Assembly (NCBI RefSeq): GCF_001613245.1
Contig: NZ_BDBZ01000005.1
Location: 1 to 39,029, forward strand
DNA from: Nocardia speluncae NBRC 108251
Lineage (GTDB): Bacteria; Actinomycetota; Actinomycetes; Mycobacteriales; Mycobacteriaceae
Direction: 5' to 3'
Length of the DNA stretch: 39,029 bases
Numbering within the stretch: the first letter of the stretch is position 1; each line of letters begins with the position of its first letter. The position numbers and the translations under genes are program-made. The notes beneath the pieces are model-generated. The model ran no database searches. It saw only the letters and a program-made list of their open reading frames with translations, and was not told the origin of the DNA. Positions 22,532-32,121 of this stretch are shown here, piece after piece.

Positions 22532-24475
22532 GTGTGTGGACTGCTCGGATTTCTGACGTCCGATACCGCAGCGCCGAAAACAGTGGAACGGGTGTACGAC
22601 GCCCTGCACTGTGTGCGGCACCGGGGGCCGGATGAGCGCGGCACCTGGCACGACGACCAGTTGATCTTCGGCTTCAACCGGCTCTCGATCATCGATATCG
22701 AACATTCGCATCAGCCGCTGCGCTGGGGGCCGGCCGACGACCCCGAGCGCTACGCGCTCACCTTCAACGGCGAGATCTACAACTATCTGGAGCTGCGCGA
22801 GGAACTGGCCCGCGAACACGCGGCCGAGTTCGGCGAGCAGCCCATGTTCGCCACCGAGGGCGACAGCGAAGCCATCGTGGCGGCATTCCACTACTGGGGC
22901 CCTGACGCGGTGCGCCGGTTACGGGGGATGTTCGCCTTCGCGATCTGGGATACGCGCAGCCGGGAACTGTTCCTCGCCCGCGACCCTTTCGGTATCAAAC
23001 CGCTGTTCCTGGCCACCGGGCCCGGTGGTACAGCGTTCGGCAGCGAGAAGAAGAGCCTGCTGGAACTGCTCCCCGACCTCGGGCTCGACGAATCGCTCGA
23101 CCATCGCGCACTCGAGCACTACACCGTGCTGCAGTACGTTCCGGAACCGGAAACACTGCACGCCGGCATCCGGCGGCTGGAATCGGGTAGTTACGCGGTC
23201 GTGCGGCCGGGTGAGCGTCCGGTGACGACCCGCTACTTCGTTCCGACGTTCGGGGTGCGCCCGTTCGCGGCGGGCAGCGAGGCCGCCCGGTACTCCGAGA
23301 TCGCGGCAGCGCTCGAAGATTCGGTCGCCAAGCATATGCGCGCCGATGTCACCGTAGGTTCGTTCCTGTCCGGCGGTATCGACTCCACCGCCATCGCAGC
23401 GCTGGCGATGCGGCACAACCCGAATCTGATCACCTTTACCACCGGTTTCGAACGCGAGGGCTATTCCGAGGTCGATGTGGCCGCCGAGAGCGCCGCCGCG
23501 ATCGGGGCCCGGCATATCGTCAAGGTGGTCTCCCCCGCCGAGTTCGCGGCCGCGATCCCGGAGATCGTCTGGTACCTCGACGATCCGGTGGCCGATCCGG
23601 CGCTGGTACCGCTGTATTTCGTGGCCAAGGAGGCCCGTAAGCACGTCAAGGTGGTGCTGTCCGGCGAAGGCGCCGACGAACTGTTCGGCGGTTACACCAT
23701 CTACCGGGAGCCGCTGTCGCTGGCCCCGTTCGACAAGCTGCCGGGCGGACTGCGCCGGCTGGCCGGCAAAGTTTCCGATCTGATCCCGGAAGGTACGCGC
23801 GGCAAGAGCCTGCTGCATCGCGGGTCGCTCCCCCTGGAACAGCGCTATTACGGCAACGCCCGTAGTTTCAGCGACGCCCAGCTGCGGTCCGTACTGCGGG
23901 AATTCCGTCCGGAATGGACCCATCAGGATGTCACCGCCCCGATCTACGACCGGTCGGCGGGCTGGGATCCGGTGACGCGGATGCAACATCTCGACCTGTT
24001 CACCTGGTTGCGGGGCGACATCCTGGTCAAGGCCGACAAGGTGACCATGGCCAATTCGCTGGAACTGCGGGTGCCGTTCCTGGACACCGAAGTGTTCCGG
24101 GTGGCCGAACAGATCCCGCTGGAGCAGAAGATCACCAAGGAGACCACGAAGTACGCGCTGCGGCAGGCGCTCGAGGGCATCGTCCCCGGACATGTGCTGC
24201 ACCGCGCGAAACTCGGGTTCCCGGTCCCGCTGCGGCATTGGCTGCGCGGTACCGAACTCTACGACTGGGCCCGGCAACAGATCACCGAATCGCAGACCGA
24301 CCACCTGCTGGACAAGGCCGCCGTCATGGCGATGCTCGACGCGCACCGCGCCGGGGACGGCGATCACAGCCGCCGGTTGTGGACGCTGCTGGTGTTCATG
24401 ATCTGGCACGGGATCTTCGTCGAGGACCGCATCAAGCCGGAGATCGCCGAACCCATCTACCCGGTGCAGGTCTGA
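22532..24475 (+). CDS. asnB: Asparagine synthetase B (glutamine-hydrolysing)
   Basis: The 647-residue enzyme makes asparagine from aspartate, ATP and glutamine. The N-terminal glutaminase domain must begin with Cys after Met removal. GTG 22532 is directly followed by TGT, giving M-C-G-L-L-G-F, which decides this start over the ATG at 22418. RHRGPDERGTW, FNGEIYNYLELREEL and EGDSEAIV are glutaminase motifs. The synthetase domain has the PP-loop SGGIDSTA and LSGEGADELFGGY. Length is like the mycobacterial enzyme. It is divergent from ctaC, a neighbour pair also kept in mycobacteria, and ends at a 19-bp hairpin. Confidence 0.97.
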   Translation: MCGLLGFLTSDTAAPKTVERVYDALHCVRHRGPDERGTWHDDQLIFGFNRLSIIDIEHSHQPLRWGPADDPERYALTFNGEIYNYLELREELAREHAAEFGEQPMFATEGDSEAIVAAFHYWGPDAVRRLRGMFAFAIWDTRSRELFLARDPFGIKPLFLATGPGGTAFGSEKKSLLELLPDLGLDESLDHRALEHYTVLQYVPEPETLHAGIRRLESGSYAVVRPGERPVTTRYFVPTFGVRPFAAGSEAARYSEIAAALEDSVAKHMRADVTVGSFLSGGIDSTAIAALAMRHNPNLITFTTGFEREGYSEVDVAAESAAAIGARHIVKVVSPAEFAAAIPEIVWYLDDPVADPALVPLYFVAKEARKHVKVVLSGEGADELFGGYTIYREPLSLAPFDKLPGGLRRLAGKVSDLIPEGTRGKSLLHRGSLPLEQRYYGNARSFSDAQLRSVLREFRPEWTHQDVTAPIYDRSAGWDPVTRMQHLDLFTWLRGDILVKADKVTMANSLELRVPFLDTEVFRVAEQIPLEQKITKETTKYALRQALEGIVPGHVLHRAKLGFPVPLRHWLRGTELYDWARQQITESQTDHLLDKAAVMAMLDAHRAGDGDHSRRLWTLLVFMIWHGIFVEDRIKPEIAEPIYPVQV

Positions 24476-24513
24476 GGGACACCTCCGGCAAACACCAGGG
24501 GCCCGGCCCCGAG

Positions 24514-24558
24514 ACCGCGAGGGCTCCGCTCGGTGTGAACGAGCGGAGCCCTCGCGGT
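24514..24558. terminator. Bidirectional 19-bp hairpin between asnB and adoK
   Basis: ACCGCGAGGGCTCCGCTCG (24514-24532) pairs perfectly with CGAGCGGAGCCCTCGCGGT (24540-24558), with a 7-nt loop. It lies between convergent stops and has no T-tract. The stem is one of the strongest in the window. Confidence 0.85.
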
Positions 24559-24636
24559 ACTGCGTCGAAGTAGTGGTCGGCGGCCCGCATCCGAGCCGAC
24601 CGGGCCTCGGTGGGCAGACGCGGCGTGCGGTACAGC

Positions 24637-25692
<1,056 letters not shown>

Positions 25693-25784
25693 CTACGACT
25701 ACGTGTCGTAAACGGTACTTACCCGCGCTCTCCGGAGACCCGGGCATAGGAAGGGCTCCGACCCGCCTGTGCGGGCCGAAACCC

Positions 25785-25804
25785 GTGCCGCCGAAGCGGC
25801 GCAC
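25785..25804 (-). terminator. Possible hairpin after the HesB/IscA gene
   Basis: GTGCCGC (25785-25791) can pair with GCGGCGCAC (25796-25804) with one bulged base, 3 nt beyond the minus-strand stop. It is short and could be chance in GC-rich DNA. Confidence 0.35.
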
Positions 25805-25806
25805 AC

Positions 25807-26163
25807 TCAGTTGAAGGAATCGCCGCAGGCGCAGGAACCGGTGGCGTTCGGGTTCTCGATGACAAAACCCTGCTTCTCGATCGTATCGACGAAATCGATC
25901 GAAGCACCGGGCACGTAGGGGGCGCTCATCCGGTCGACGGTGAGAGTGACGCCACCGAAATCGGCGGTCAGATCGCCGTCCAGGGTGCGATCGTCGAAGA
26001 AGAGCTGGTAGCGCAGCCCGGCACAGCCGCCCGGCTGCACCGCGATCCGCAGCGCGAGATCGTCGCGGCCCTCTTGATCGAGCAGCGCCTTGGCCTTACC
26101 CGCGGCTGCCTCGCTCAGCGTCACGCCGTGGGTTTCGGTGGCGGTCTCGTTCTGCACAGTCAT
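25807..26163 (-). CDS. erpA: A-type iron-sulfur carrier protein (HesB/IscA/ErpA family)
   Basis: The 118-residue protein has the three invariant cysteines of A-type carriers, in GGCAGLRYQ and G-S-C-A-C-G near the C-terminus, which hold an Fe-S cluster for transfer to apoproteins. The beta-rich core with DFVDTIEKQGFVIENPNA is typical. It corresponds to M. tuberculosis Rv2204c. Start ATG 26163 has AGGAGAG 4 nt upstream and removes a longer open-frame extension. Its likely clients include the Rieske protein encoded at the left of this window, a functional link that is inference. Confidence 0.93.
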   Translation of the reverse strand: MTVQNETATETHGVTLSEAAAGKAKALLDQEGRDDLALRIAVQPGGCAGLRYQLFFDDRTLDGDLTADFGGVTLTVDRMSAPYVPGASIDFVDTIEKQGFVIENPNATGSCACGDSFN

Positions 26164-26399
26164 GAACTCTCCTATGGACAGCGTGGTCGGTCCGTGAACA
26201 GCGCACGGTTCAGGGGTCAACACCCTCGGACGGGCTGCTATTCCCATCTTGCCATCTCAGGTCCCGCCCGGCACAGCACCCGGGCCCATCCGGAATCCGT
26301 ATCCGGACCTTCCGCACGTGAGGACCGCCACGACCGAGCCGGGCGGTGACTGTTCCCACGCGGCAACCGCCCGGCTTCCAGGCCGGTCAGCGGACCGAT

Positions 26400-26405
26400 T
26401 AGCCT
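26400..26405 (+). promoter_or_regulatory. Leaderless -10 (TAGCCT) of the DUF3043 gene
   Basis: TAGCCT, 7 nt (GGTTACC), then GTG at 26413. The same hexamer and spacing occur before pepA. Confidence 0.6.
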
Positions 26406-26412
26406 GGTTACC

Positions 26413-27081
26413 GTGAAGTTGTTCCGACGCGGTGAGCCCAGCGGTACCGACGTGCCCGCCGACAGCTCGCGGGCCGCGACCGTCACCGAGGCCGACGCGG
26501 GCCCGGCGAAAGCAGCCCCCACCGCGGGTAAGGGCCGGCCTACACCGAGCCGGCGCGAGGCCGAGGGCCGACGGCGGGGCCCCGTCGCGCCACCACCGAT
26601 GACCACGAAGGAAGCCCGCGCCCGGCGCAAGGAGACCCGCGGCACCAAAGCGGACCGCAAGGCCGCCGCCGCAGATCGCAAAGCCGCCGCGCAGGATCGC
26701 CGCGCCCGGATGCTCGCCGGCGAGGACAAATACCTGCTGCCGCGCGACCAGGGGGAGCTCCGCGCTTACGTGCGCGATATCGTCGACGCCCGCCGCAATC
26801 TGGTCGGGTTGTTCATGCCGATGGCACTGCTGCTGATCCTGTCCATGTTCGCCGCCCCGGCATGGCAGTCCATCGTCACTCTGGCGATGCTCGTGATGAT
26901 GGCGTTCATGATCGCCGAGGGATTCCTGCTCGGCCGGATCGTGAACCGGCGGGTCCGGGAACGTTTCCCCAAGAGCACCGATACCGGTTACCGGCTGGGC
27001 TGGTACGCGTTCGTGCGCGCCTCACAGATGCGGAAGATGCGCGCACCGAAACCACGTGTCGGTCCCGGCGACGCGATCTGA
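26413..27081 (+). CDS. DUF3043-family membrane protein (Rv2206-like)
   Basis: The 222-residue protein begins with about 100 residues of charged, disordered sequence (KEARARRKETRGTKADRKAAAADRKAA is the richest part). It then has the conserved segment MLAGEDKYLLPRDQGELRAYVRDIVDARRN, two membrane helices (about 130-150 and 155-178), and a basic tail. The family is restricted to Actinobacteria and has no known function. It resembles M. tuberculosis Rv2206 and keeps its place upstream of cobT. The leaderless GTG start is well supported. Confidence 0.88.
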   Translation: MKLFRRGEPSGTDVPADSSRAATVTEADAGPAKAAPTAGKGRPTPSRREAEGRRRGPVAPPPMTTKEARARRKETRGTKADRKAAAADRKAAAQDRRARMLAGEDKYLLPRDQGELRAYVRDIVDARRNLVGLFMPMALLLILSMFAAPAWQSIVTLAMLVMMAFMIAEGFLLGRIVNRRVRERFPKSTDTGYRLGWYAFVRASQMRKMRAPKPRVGPGDAI

Positions 27082-27339
27082 CCGGCCGGTGGCGCCACCC
27101 ACCCCCGCGGCCCGTCCGGCCGGTGGCGGGTTGCGCACGCTGATGCCCGGTGGGCTGCGGGTACGCGCGAAATACGCCCGGTAACCCACAAATCAGCGGC
27201 ACGCGGCCGGTCGGCTGTCCGGTTTCCGGAATGTCGCGCAGTGCGCTCGGCGGTGCTGGTTGCTCCCGAGGCGCCACACCGACCACTGCGGCCGCCCGCT
27301 GTGTCACAGGACCGTGCTTCGATATGCGTCGTGGAGGAC

Positions 27340-27972
27340 ATGCCGCGTGCCGATATCTGGGCTGCGATACACCGGGAACGGGCCGCATTGGCCGACGAAC
27401 TCGCCGAGCTGACACCGGATCAGTGGGCCACCCGTTCATTGTGCGGGCAGTGGACGGTCGAGGAAGTCGTCGCACATCTGACCGCCGCGGCGAGCACCGG
27501 CCGGTGGCGGTGGATCCGCAGTATGGCAGGCGCACGTTTCGATGCCGACCTGCACAATCAGCGACGGATGCTGGAGTATCGCGGGGCCGGTCCCGACGAG
27601 ACGCTGGCCCGCTTCCGGGCAGTGGTCACGAATACAACCGCTCCGTCCGGCCACACCCCCGCATGGCTCGGCGAGGTCGTGGTGCACGGCCAGGACATCC
27701 GCCGGCCGCTCGGGCTGTTCGCGACTCCGGAGCTCACCGCGGTCACCGAGGTCGCCCGGTTCTTCGCGGAACGCGATTTCACCGTGGCAGGCCGCACGGT
27801 CCGCGCGGGTTTCCACCTCGTCGCCACCGACGGACCGTTCGATATCGGCACGGGCCCGGAGGTCCGCGGCAGCACGCTGGCGCTGGTCATGACGATGGCC
27901 GGCCGCACCGATTACTGTGACGACCTGACCGGGCCGGGTGTGCCCGCGTTGCGATCCCGGAGCGCGGGCTGA
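27340..27972 (+). CDS. Maleylpyruvate-isomerase-like (mycothiol-dependent DinB-fold) protein
   Basis: The 210-residue protein has the MDMPI N-terminal four-helix fold: DIWAAIHRERAALADELAELTPDQW, the metal-binding His in TVEEVVAHLTAAAS and the second His in EVVVHGQDIRRPLG. Members bind a divalent metal and are often linked to mycothiol-dependent reactions, but few are characterised. The start is uncertain. ATG 27340 opens MPRADIWAAI, a common family start, but its GGAGG is only 2 nt away. GTG 27331 has TTCGAT 7 nt upstream, a near-miss leaderless -10. It lies between DUF3043 and cobT, but no functional tie is apparent. Confidence 0.82.
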   Translation: MPRADIWAAIHRERAALADELAELTPDQWATRSLCGQWTVEEVVAHLTAAASTGRWRWIRSMAGARFDADLHNQRRMLEYRGAGPDETLARFRAVVTNTTAPSGHTPAWLGEVVVHGQDIRRPLGLFATPELTAVTEVARFFAERDFTVAGRTVRAGFHLVATDGPFDIGTGPEVRGSTLALVMTMAGRTDYCDDLTGPGVPALRSRSAG

Positions 27973-28388
27973 CACCGCCGCCCGGTCCCACGGCAGGTGC
28001 AGGACTCCCGGCCGGCACCCGCGCACGCAGGGGCCGCCGCGGACACGATGTGCGGCCCCCTGCGGGACCGGCCCGAACCCGGCCGGAAGGCCCCCGCGCC
28101 GGCCGTAGGTACCACCGCCGAGGCCGATCTTGTCGCGCATCGGCACGTGACCGCCGACCGAGTACGGCACCACACCGTCGAGCGCGGACTCTGCGGCTGT
28201 GGGCAGGGGCCGTCCGGTCGCACCGGTGCCGGAACGCCGGACGCTCGCTGACAGCCGGGTGCCTCGCGCGGTTTCCGGGGCGGGCGGGCAATATTGTCGG
28301 GAGACCGGCCGCCGCGGCCGGGGCCCGGCCACCGGTCCCCGGTGCGGTGAGCCCGGTGTGACAGCTACCCGACCGGAAGGCTCCACCA
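27973..28388. other. Gene-poor spacer before cobT
   Basis: This 416-nt stretch is very GC-rich. A plus-strand frame at 27997-28251 (84 residues) and long minus-strand frames are open but resemble no protein I recognise. At 28296-28310, GTCGGGAGACCGGCC resembles the 3' B12 box of cobalamin riboswitches, but the core blocks expected upstream are missing. The cobU gene often found with cobT-cobS is absent. Confidence 0.5.
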
Positions 28389-29477
28389 GTGTCAGAGGGA
28401 TTCGCACCCGTTGCTCCGCCGGATGCCGGCGCCCGCGCGGCGGCCGAGCAGCGGCAGGCGTCGCTGACCAAACCGCCGGGGTCGCTGGGGCGGCTGGAGG
28501 AGCTGGGCAACTGGGTCGCTGCCTGCCAAGGGGTGTGCCCGCCGCGGCAGTTCGAGCGGGCCCGGGTGGTGGTGTTCGCGGGTGACCACGGTGTTGCCGC
28601 GCACGGTGTTTCGGCGTTTCCGAGCGAGGTCACCGCGCAGATGGTGGCCAATTTCCAGGCCGGTGGGGCGGCGGTCAACGCGCTGGCCCGAGTGGCCGAT
28701 GCCGGCGTGCGGGTGGTGGATATCGCGGTCGCCGCCGATACCGACCCGACGCTGAGCGCGCACAAGATCCGCTGGTCCAGCGGCGCCATCGACCGGGCGG
28801 ATGCGCTGACCACAGCGGAAGTCGCGTCCGCACTCGCCGCGGGCCGGGCCATCGCGGACGAGGAGATCGATGCGGGCGCCGATCTACTCGTCGCCGGCGA
28901 TATGGGGATCGGCAACACCACACCGGCGACCGTCCTGATCGCGACCCTCACCGGCACCGAACCGGTCAAAGCGGTCGGCCGCGGTACCGGCGTCGACGAT
29001 CACGGCTGGATGCGCAAGGTGGCGGCTGTCCGGGACGCCATGTGGCGGGCAAGGCCCGCGGCTCGTGACGGGGTCGAATTGCTGCGAGTGGCCGGCGGCG
29101 CCGATATCGCGGCGATGACCGGGTTCCTTGCGCAGGCGGCGGCCCGGCGCACGCCGGTCCTGCTGGACGGGGTGATCGTCACGGCTGCTGCCCTGGTGGC
29201 CGAGGATCTGGCGGCGGGTGCCTCGGCCTGGTGGGTGGCCGCGCACCGTTCCACCGAACCCGCGCACACTGCCGCGCTGACCAAGCTGAAGCTGGACCCG
29301 GTCCTGGGCCTCGATATGCGGCTCGGGGAGGGGTCCGGCGCGCTGACGGCGCTGCCCGTGCTGCGTTCGGCCGTGGCGGTGCTCGCCGAGATGGCGACCT
29401 TCGCCGACGCCGGGGTGAGCACGGCCGCCGCTCCCACCGGCGCAGCCGGGACGTCCACCATCGATATGCGGAAGTGA
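28389..29477 (+). CDS. cobT: Nicotinate-nucleotide--dimethylbenzimidazole phosphoribosyltransferase
   Basis: The 362-residue enzyme makes alpha-ribazole-5'-phosphate, the lower nucleotide of cobalamin. Recognisable motifs are [53 protein letters not shown] and, near the C-terminus, [18 protein letters not shown] with the catalytic glutamate. GGAAGG lies about 9 nt before the GTG. cobS follows after 25 nt, so the two share a message that completes the nucleotide loop of B12. Confidence 0.97.
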   Translation: MSEGFAPVAPPDAGARAAAEQRQASLTKPPGSLGRLEELGNWVAACQGVCPPRQFERARVVVFAGDHGVAAHGVSAFPSEVTAQMVANFQAGGAAVNALARVADAGVRVVDIAVAADTDPTLSAHKIRWSSGAIDRADALTTAEVASALAAGRAIADEEIDAGADLLVAGDMGIGNTTPATVLIATLTGTEPVKAVGRGTGVDDHGWMRKVAAVRDAMWRARPAARDGVELLRVAGGADIAAMTGFLAQAAARRTPVLLDGVIVTAAALVAEDLAAGASAWWVAAHRSTEPAHTAALTKLKLDPVLGLDMRLGEGSGALTALPVLRSAVAVLAEMATFADAGVSTAAAPTGAAGTSTIDMRK

Positions 29478-29502
29478 CGGCACCCGTCACGGAGAACGCG
29501 TT

Positions 29503-30249
29503 GTGCTGACTCTCCGGCTCACTTTCTCCTGGCTCACCGTGCTACCCGTCCGCGGCCCGGACGAGGTCGACCGCCGCGCGGCCGCCCGCGCGATCGCGCT
29601 GGCACCGGTCGCCGGTGTTGTGCTCGGGCTCGCGGCAGCGGCGGTGCTGTGGCTACTGGAACCAGCGGGTACCGCGGCCGGATTCGCCGCGGTCGCGGTA
29701 CTGGCGCTGCTGACCCGGGGAATGCATCTCGACGGACTGGCCGACACTTTCGACGGCCTCGGTGTGTACGGTCCGCCGGAACGCGCACGCGAGGTCATGA
29801 AAAGCGGCGGAGCCGGGCCGTTCGGGGTGGCCGCCATCGTCCTGACCGCCGGTATCCAGGCCGGTGCGTTCACAATCCTCGCCGGTGCCGGGAACTGGTA
29901 CGCGGCGGTCCTGGCGGTAACGCTGGGCCGGGTGGCGGTCGTGGCCGCGTGCCGCCGCGGTATCGAACCCGCGCCCGATACCCGGTTCGGCGCGCTGGTC
30001 GCGGGAACACAGTCGCCGGTCACAGTCACAGCGTGGACAGTGGTGGCCGCCGCGGCAGCCGTGTTCGCGGTGCCCGGACTCGCCTGGTCCGGGCCGCTGG
30101 TCGCAGTACTGGCCCTGATGGCATCTGTCCGGCTGGTCGACCACGGTATCCGCCGCCTCGGCGGCCTCTCGGGCGACCTGCTCGGTACCGCAGTGGAACT
30201 CGCGACGACGCTGGCCGCACTGGGGTTCGCGGCCGCGAACGCTGCCTGA
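29503..30249 (+). CDS. cobS: Adenosylcobinamide-GDP ribazoletransferase (cobalamin synthase)
   Basis: The 248-residue integral membrane enzyme joins adenosylcobinamide-GDP and alpha-ribazole (phosphate), the last step of cobalamin synthesis. It shows the family start TFSWLTVLPVRGPDEV, the metal-binding M-H-L-D-G-L-A-D-T-F-D-G-L-G motif near residue 73, several hydrophobic helices and KSGGAGPFGVAAIVL. GTG 29503 has GGAG 8 nt upstream. It is the second gene after cobT. Confidence 0.96.
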   Translation: MLTLRLTFSWLTVLPVRGPDEVDRRAAARAIALAPVAGVVLGLAAAAVLWLLEPAGTAAGFAAVAVLALLTRGMHLDGLADTFDGLGVYGPPERAREVMKSGGAGPFGVAAIVLTAGIQAGAFTILAGAGNWYAAVLAVTLGRVAVVAACRRGIEPAPDTRFGALVAGTQSPVTVTAWTVVAAAAAVFAVPGLAWSGPLVAVLALMASVRLVDHGIRRLGGLSGDLLGTAVELATTLAALGFAAANAA

Positions 30250-30278
30250 CTTCCTGCCCCGGGCATTTCGCGATCGGC

Positions 30279-30292
30279 ACAACGTGCGTTGT
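30279..30292. promoter_or_regulatory. 14-nt inverted repeat between cobS and the ROK-like gene
   Basis: ACAACG-TG-CGTTGT has perfect 6-nt arms. It lies 29 nt after cobS and about 50 nt upstream of a TACGCT (30345-30350) that could be the -10 of the next gene. It may be an operator; its low GC makes a terminator role less likely. Confidence 0.4.
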
Positions 30293-30386
30293 CGCCGCCT
30301 CAGCCGTGGGAATCCGGCCGGTCCGGTGGCGGGTGTCCACTCCGTACGCTCTCGGCAGAGAAGCGCGGCACGATAAGGAGTCAACA

Positions 30387-31226
30387 ATGTCGTCGCACCC
30401 CGCTGTCCTCGTCGATAACGGCGGCTCCGGCACGCGATTCGCGCTGGCGACCGGCGGCGAACTCGACCTCGAGCCGCCGGTGCAATTGAGTGACTACCAG
30501 CATCTCGTCCGCGCAATACGAGATCGCTGCCGTCGGCCGACGGTGGTCGGGATTTCGATGGCCGGCATCGTCGACAGCGAAAAAGGCTACGTGCGGCTCT
30601 GCCGCCACTGGCCTTGGGCGGAAGGCGATCTCCGCCGCAGACTACAGAACGACCTCAACTGCCCGGTCGTCATCATGAACGACGGAGAGGCGCACGGTTA
30701 CGCGATGCTCCGGACGCCGGCAGTGGAATTCGGGGCCGTTTCGATCTCTTTGGGTACGTCGGTCGGCGTCGGAATCATCGACGCCGACCGGCACGTCGTC
30801 CGCCCGCTCACCGGGGAGAACTGGGAACTCGGGCACTGGCCGCTGCATACGCAGGCATCGAATCGCAGCGTGTGGTGGGCACTCGGCAGTCCTGGTCTGG
30901 CCGAGTTGGAGACCCGCCGGGGTGATCGAGCCGGCAAGAAGCACTTCGGTTATCGACTCGGCGCGTTCATCACACAGTTGACAGGTGTGTTCCAGATGCG
31001 GTCGGTCGTTCTGTCGGGTGGCCTGGCACAGTCGTGCTGGCCGTACATGCGGCCGGCACTACTTGCCGAACTATCGAACCTCCCGAGCGACTTCGGTCGA
31101 CCGGAGATCATCCTCTCGCCGCACGCGGAGGCCGCACTCGTCGGACTCGCACACGCGCTCGGCGTAGTGCTGGAACCCGCCCCGTCCACCGAAGCTCATC
31201 TGCTTGCGACGGGAGTGCCCGACTGA
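30387..31226 (+). CDS. Atypical ROK/BadF-like sugar-kinase-fold protein
   Basis: The 279-residue protein has the ASKHA nucleotide-binding fold with an altered phosphate loop D10-N-G-G-S-G-T16-R instead of DIGGTN, a catalytic-type D99 in VIMNDGEAHG, GTSVGVGII and E147-L-G-H150. It lacks the CxCGxxGC zinc cluster seen in the ROK gene at 13335. Its codon choice is visibly less GC-rich than its neighbours, which hints at acquisition from elsewhere. AAGGAG lies 8 nt before the ATG. A palindrome and a TACGCT promoter precede it. Substrate unknown. It sits where mycobacteria have the unrelated Rv2209. Confidence 0.75.
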   Translation: MSSHPAVLVDNGGSGTRFALATGGELDLEPPVQLSDYQHLVRAIRDRCRRPTVVGISMAGIVDSEKGYVRLCRHWPWAEGDLRRRLQNDLNCPVVIMNDGEAHGYAMLRTPAVEFGAVSISLGTSVGVGIIDADRHVVRPLTGENWELGHWPLHTQASNRSVWWALGSPGLAELETRRGDRAGKKHFGYRLGAFITQLTGVFQMRSVVLSGGLAQSCWPYMRPALLAELSNLPSDFGRPEIILSPHAEAALVGLAHALGVVLEPAPSTEAHLLATGVPD

Positions 31227-31334
31227 CGTCTTCCGGGGTGGCTCAGACACGTGGTGCGCCACAATGCGGACCCAGTCTGATGTCACCCGCCTCAATATTG
31301 CGAACGCAGCGTCTCACCGCCACGTCACTGCCCA

Positions 31335-31340
31335 TAAGGT
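31335..31340 (+). promoter_or_regulatory. Leaderless -10 (TAAGGT) of the metallo-hydrolase gene
   Basis: TAAGGT, 7 nt (GGAAGGT), then ATG at 31348. The intervening GGAAGG is too close to the start to act as a normal ribosome-binding site. Confidence 0.5.
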
Positions 31341-31347
31341 GGAAGGT

Positions 31348-32061
31348 ATGTCAGCCGAGCGCCTCTACTTCCGTCAACTGCTCGCAGGCCGGGATTTCGC
31401 CGTGGGCGACCCGATCGCCACGCAGATGCGTAATTTCGCCTATCTGATCGGCGACCGGGACACCGGTGAATGCGTCGTCGTGGACCCGGCCTACGCCGCG
31501 GGCGATCTGGCCGGTATCGCCGAGAACGACGGACTGAAACTGTCCGGTGTACTGGTCACCCACCACCATCCCGACCATATCGGCGGCTCGATGATGGGTT
31601 TCACGCTGCGCGGCGTGAAGGAACTACTCGAAGAAGCCACCGTCCCGGTTCATGTGAACGACGAGGAGAAATCCTGGGTCGCGAATGTCACCGGGATCGC
31701 GCCCAGCGAACTGACCGGGCACGGGCACGGCGACAAACTGAGTGTCGGTGTCTTCGATATCGAATTCCTGCACACCCCGGGGCATACTCCCGGTAGCCAG
31801 TGCTTCCTCGTGGACGACAAACTCATCGCCGGGGACACGCTGTTCATCGACGGCTGCGGTCGCACCGATTTCCCGGGCGGGGATTCCGCGGCCATGTTCG
31901 CCAGCCTGCGGTCGCTGGCGGATATGCCGATCAACCCGGAGGTGTACCCGGGGCACTGGTATTCCGCCGACCCGCACGCGTCGCTGGACTCGATCCGCGA
32001 CAACAACTATGTGCTGCGCCCGCGATCACTGGCCGAATGGCACGCCCTCATGCCGGGCTGA
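31348..32061 (+). CDS. MBL-fold metallo-hydrolase, persulfide-dioxygenase/glyoxalase-II-like
   Basis: The 237-residue protein has the metallo-beta-lactamase motif H72-x-H74-x-D76-H77, a second metal histidine in HTPGHTPGS and the GDTLFIDGCGRTDFPGGD segment. The GCGRTDF signature is closer to ETHE1-type persulfide dioxygenases than to glyoxalase II, so oxidation of glutathione-like or mycothiol persulfide is the favoured guess. The final metal histidine is in YPGHWY. Start ATG 31348 is chosen from the leaderless promoter and excludes a 48-residue extension. It is convergent with ilvE. Confidence 0.85.
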   Translation: MSAERLYFRQLLAGRDFAVGDPIATQMRNFAYLIGDRDTGECVVVDPAYAAGDLAGIAENDGLKLSGVLVTHHHPDHIGGSMMGFTLRGVKELLEEATVPVHVNDEEKSWVANVTGIAPSELTGHGHGDKLSVGVFDIEFLHTPGHTPGSQCFLVDDKLIAGDTLFIDGCGRTDFPGGDSAAMFASLRSLADMPINPEVYPGHWYSADPHASLDSIRDNNYVLRPRSLAEWHALMPG

Positions 32062-32068
32062 TCCGCGT

Positions 32069-32098
32069 CCGGGTGCCGGACGCCGATCCGGTACCCGG
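32069..32098. terminator. Bidirectional hairpin between the metallo-hydrolase gene and ilvE
   Basis: CCGGGTGCCGGA (32069-32080) and TCCGGTACCCGG (32087-32098) form a 12-bp stem with one G-T pair and a 6-nt loop, between convergent stops. Confidence 0.65.
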
Positions 32099-32121
32099 TG
32101 ACAACGGGATGTATCGGGGGG

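Noticed and set aside
27997..28251. Possible 84-residue gene before cobT
   Set aside because: No recognisable motif, atypical residue mix and equally open frames on the other strand.
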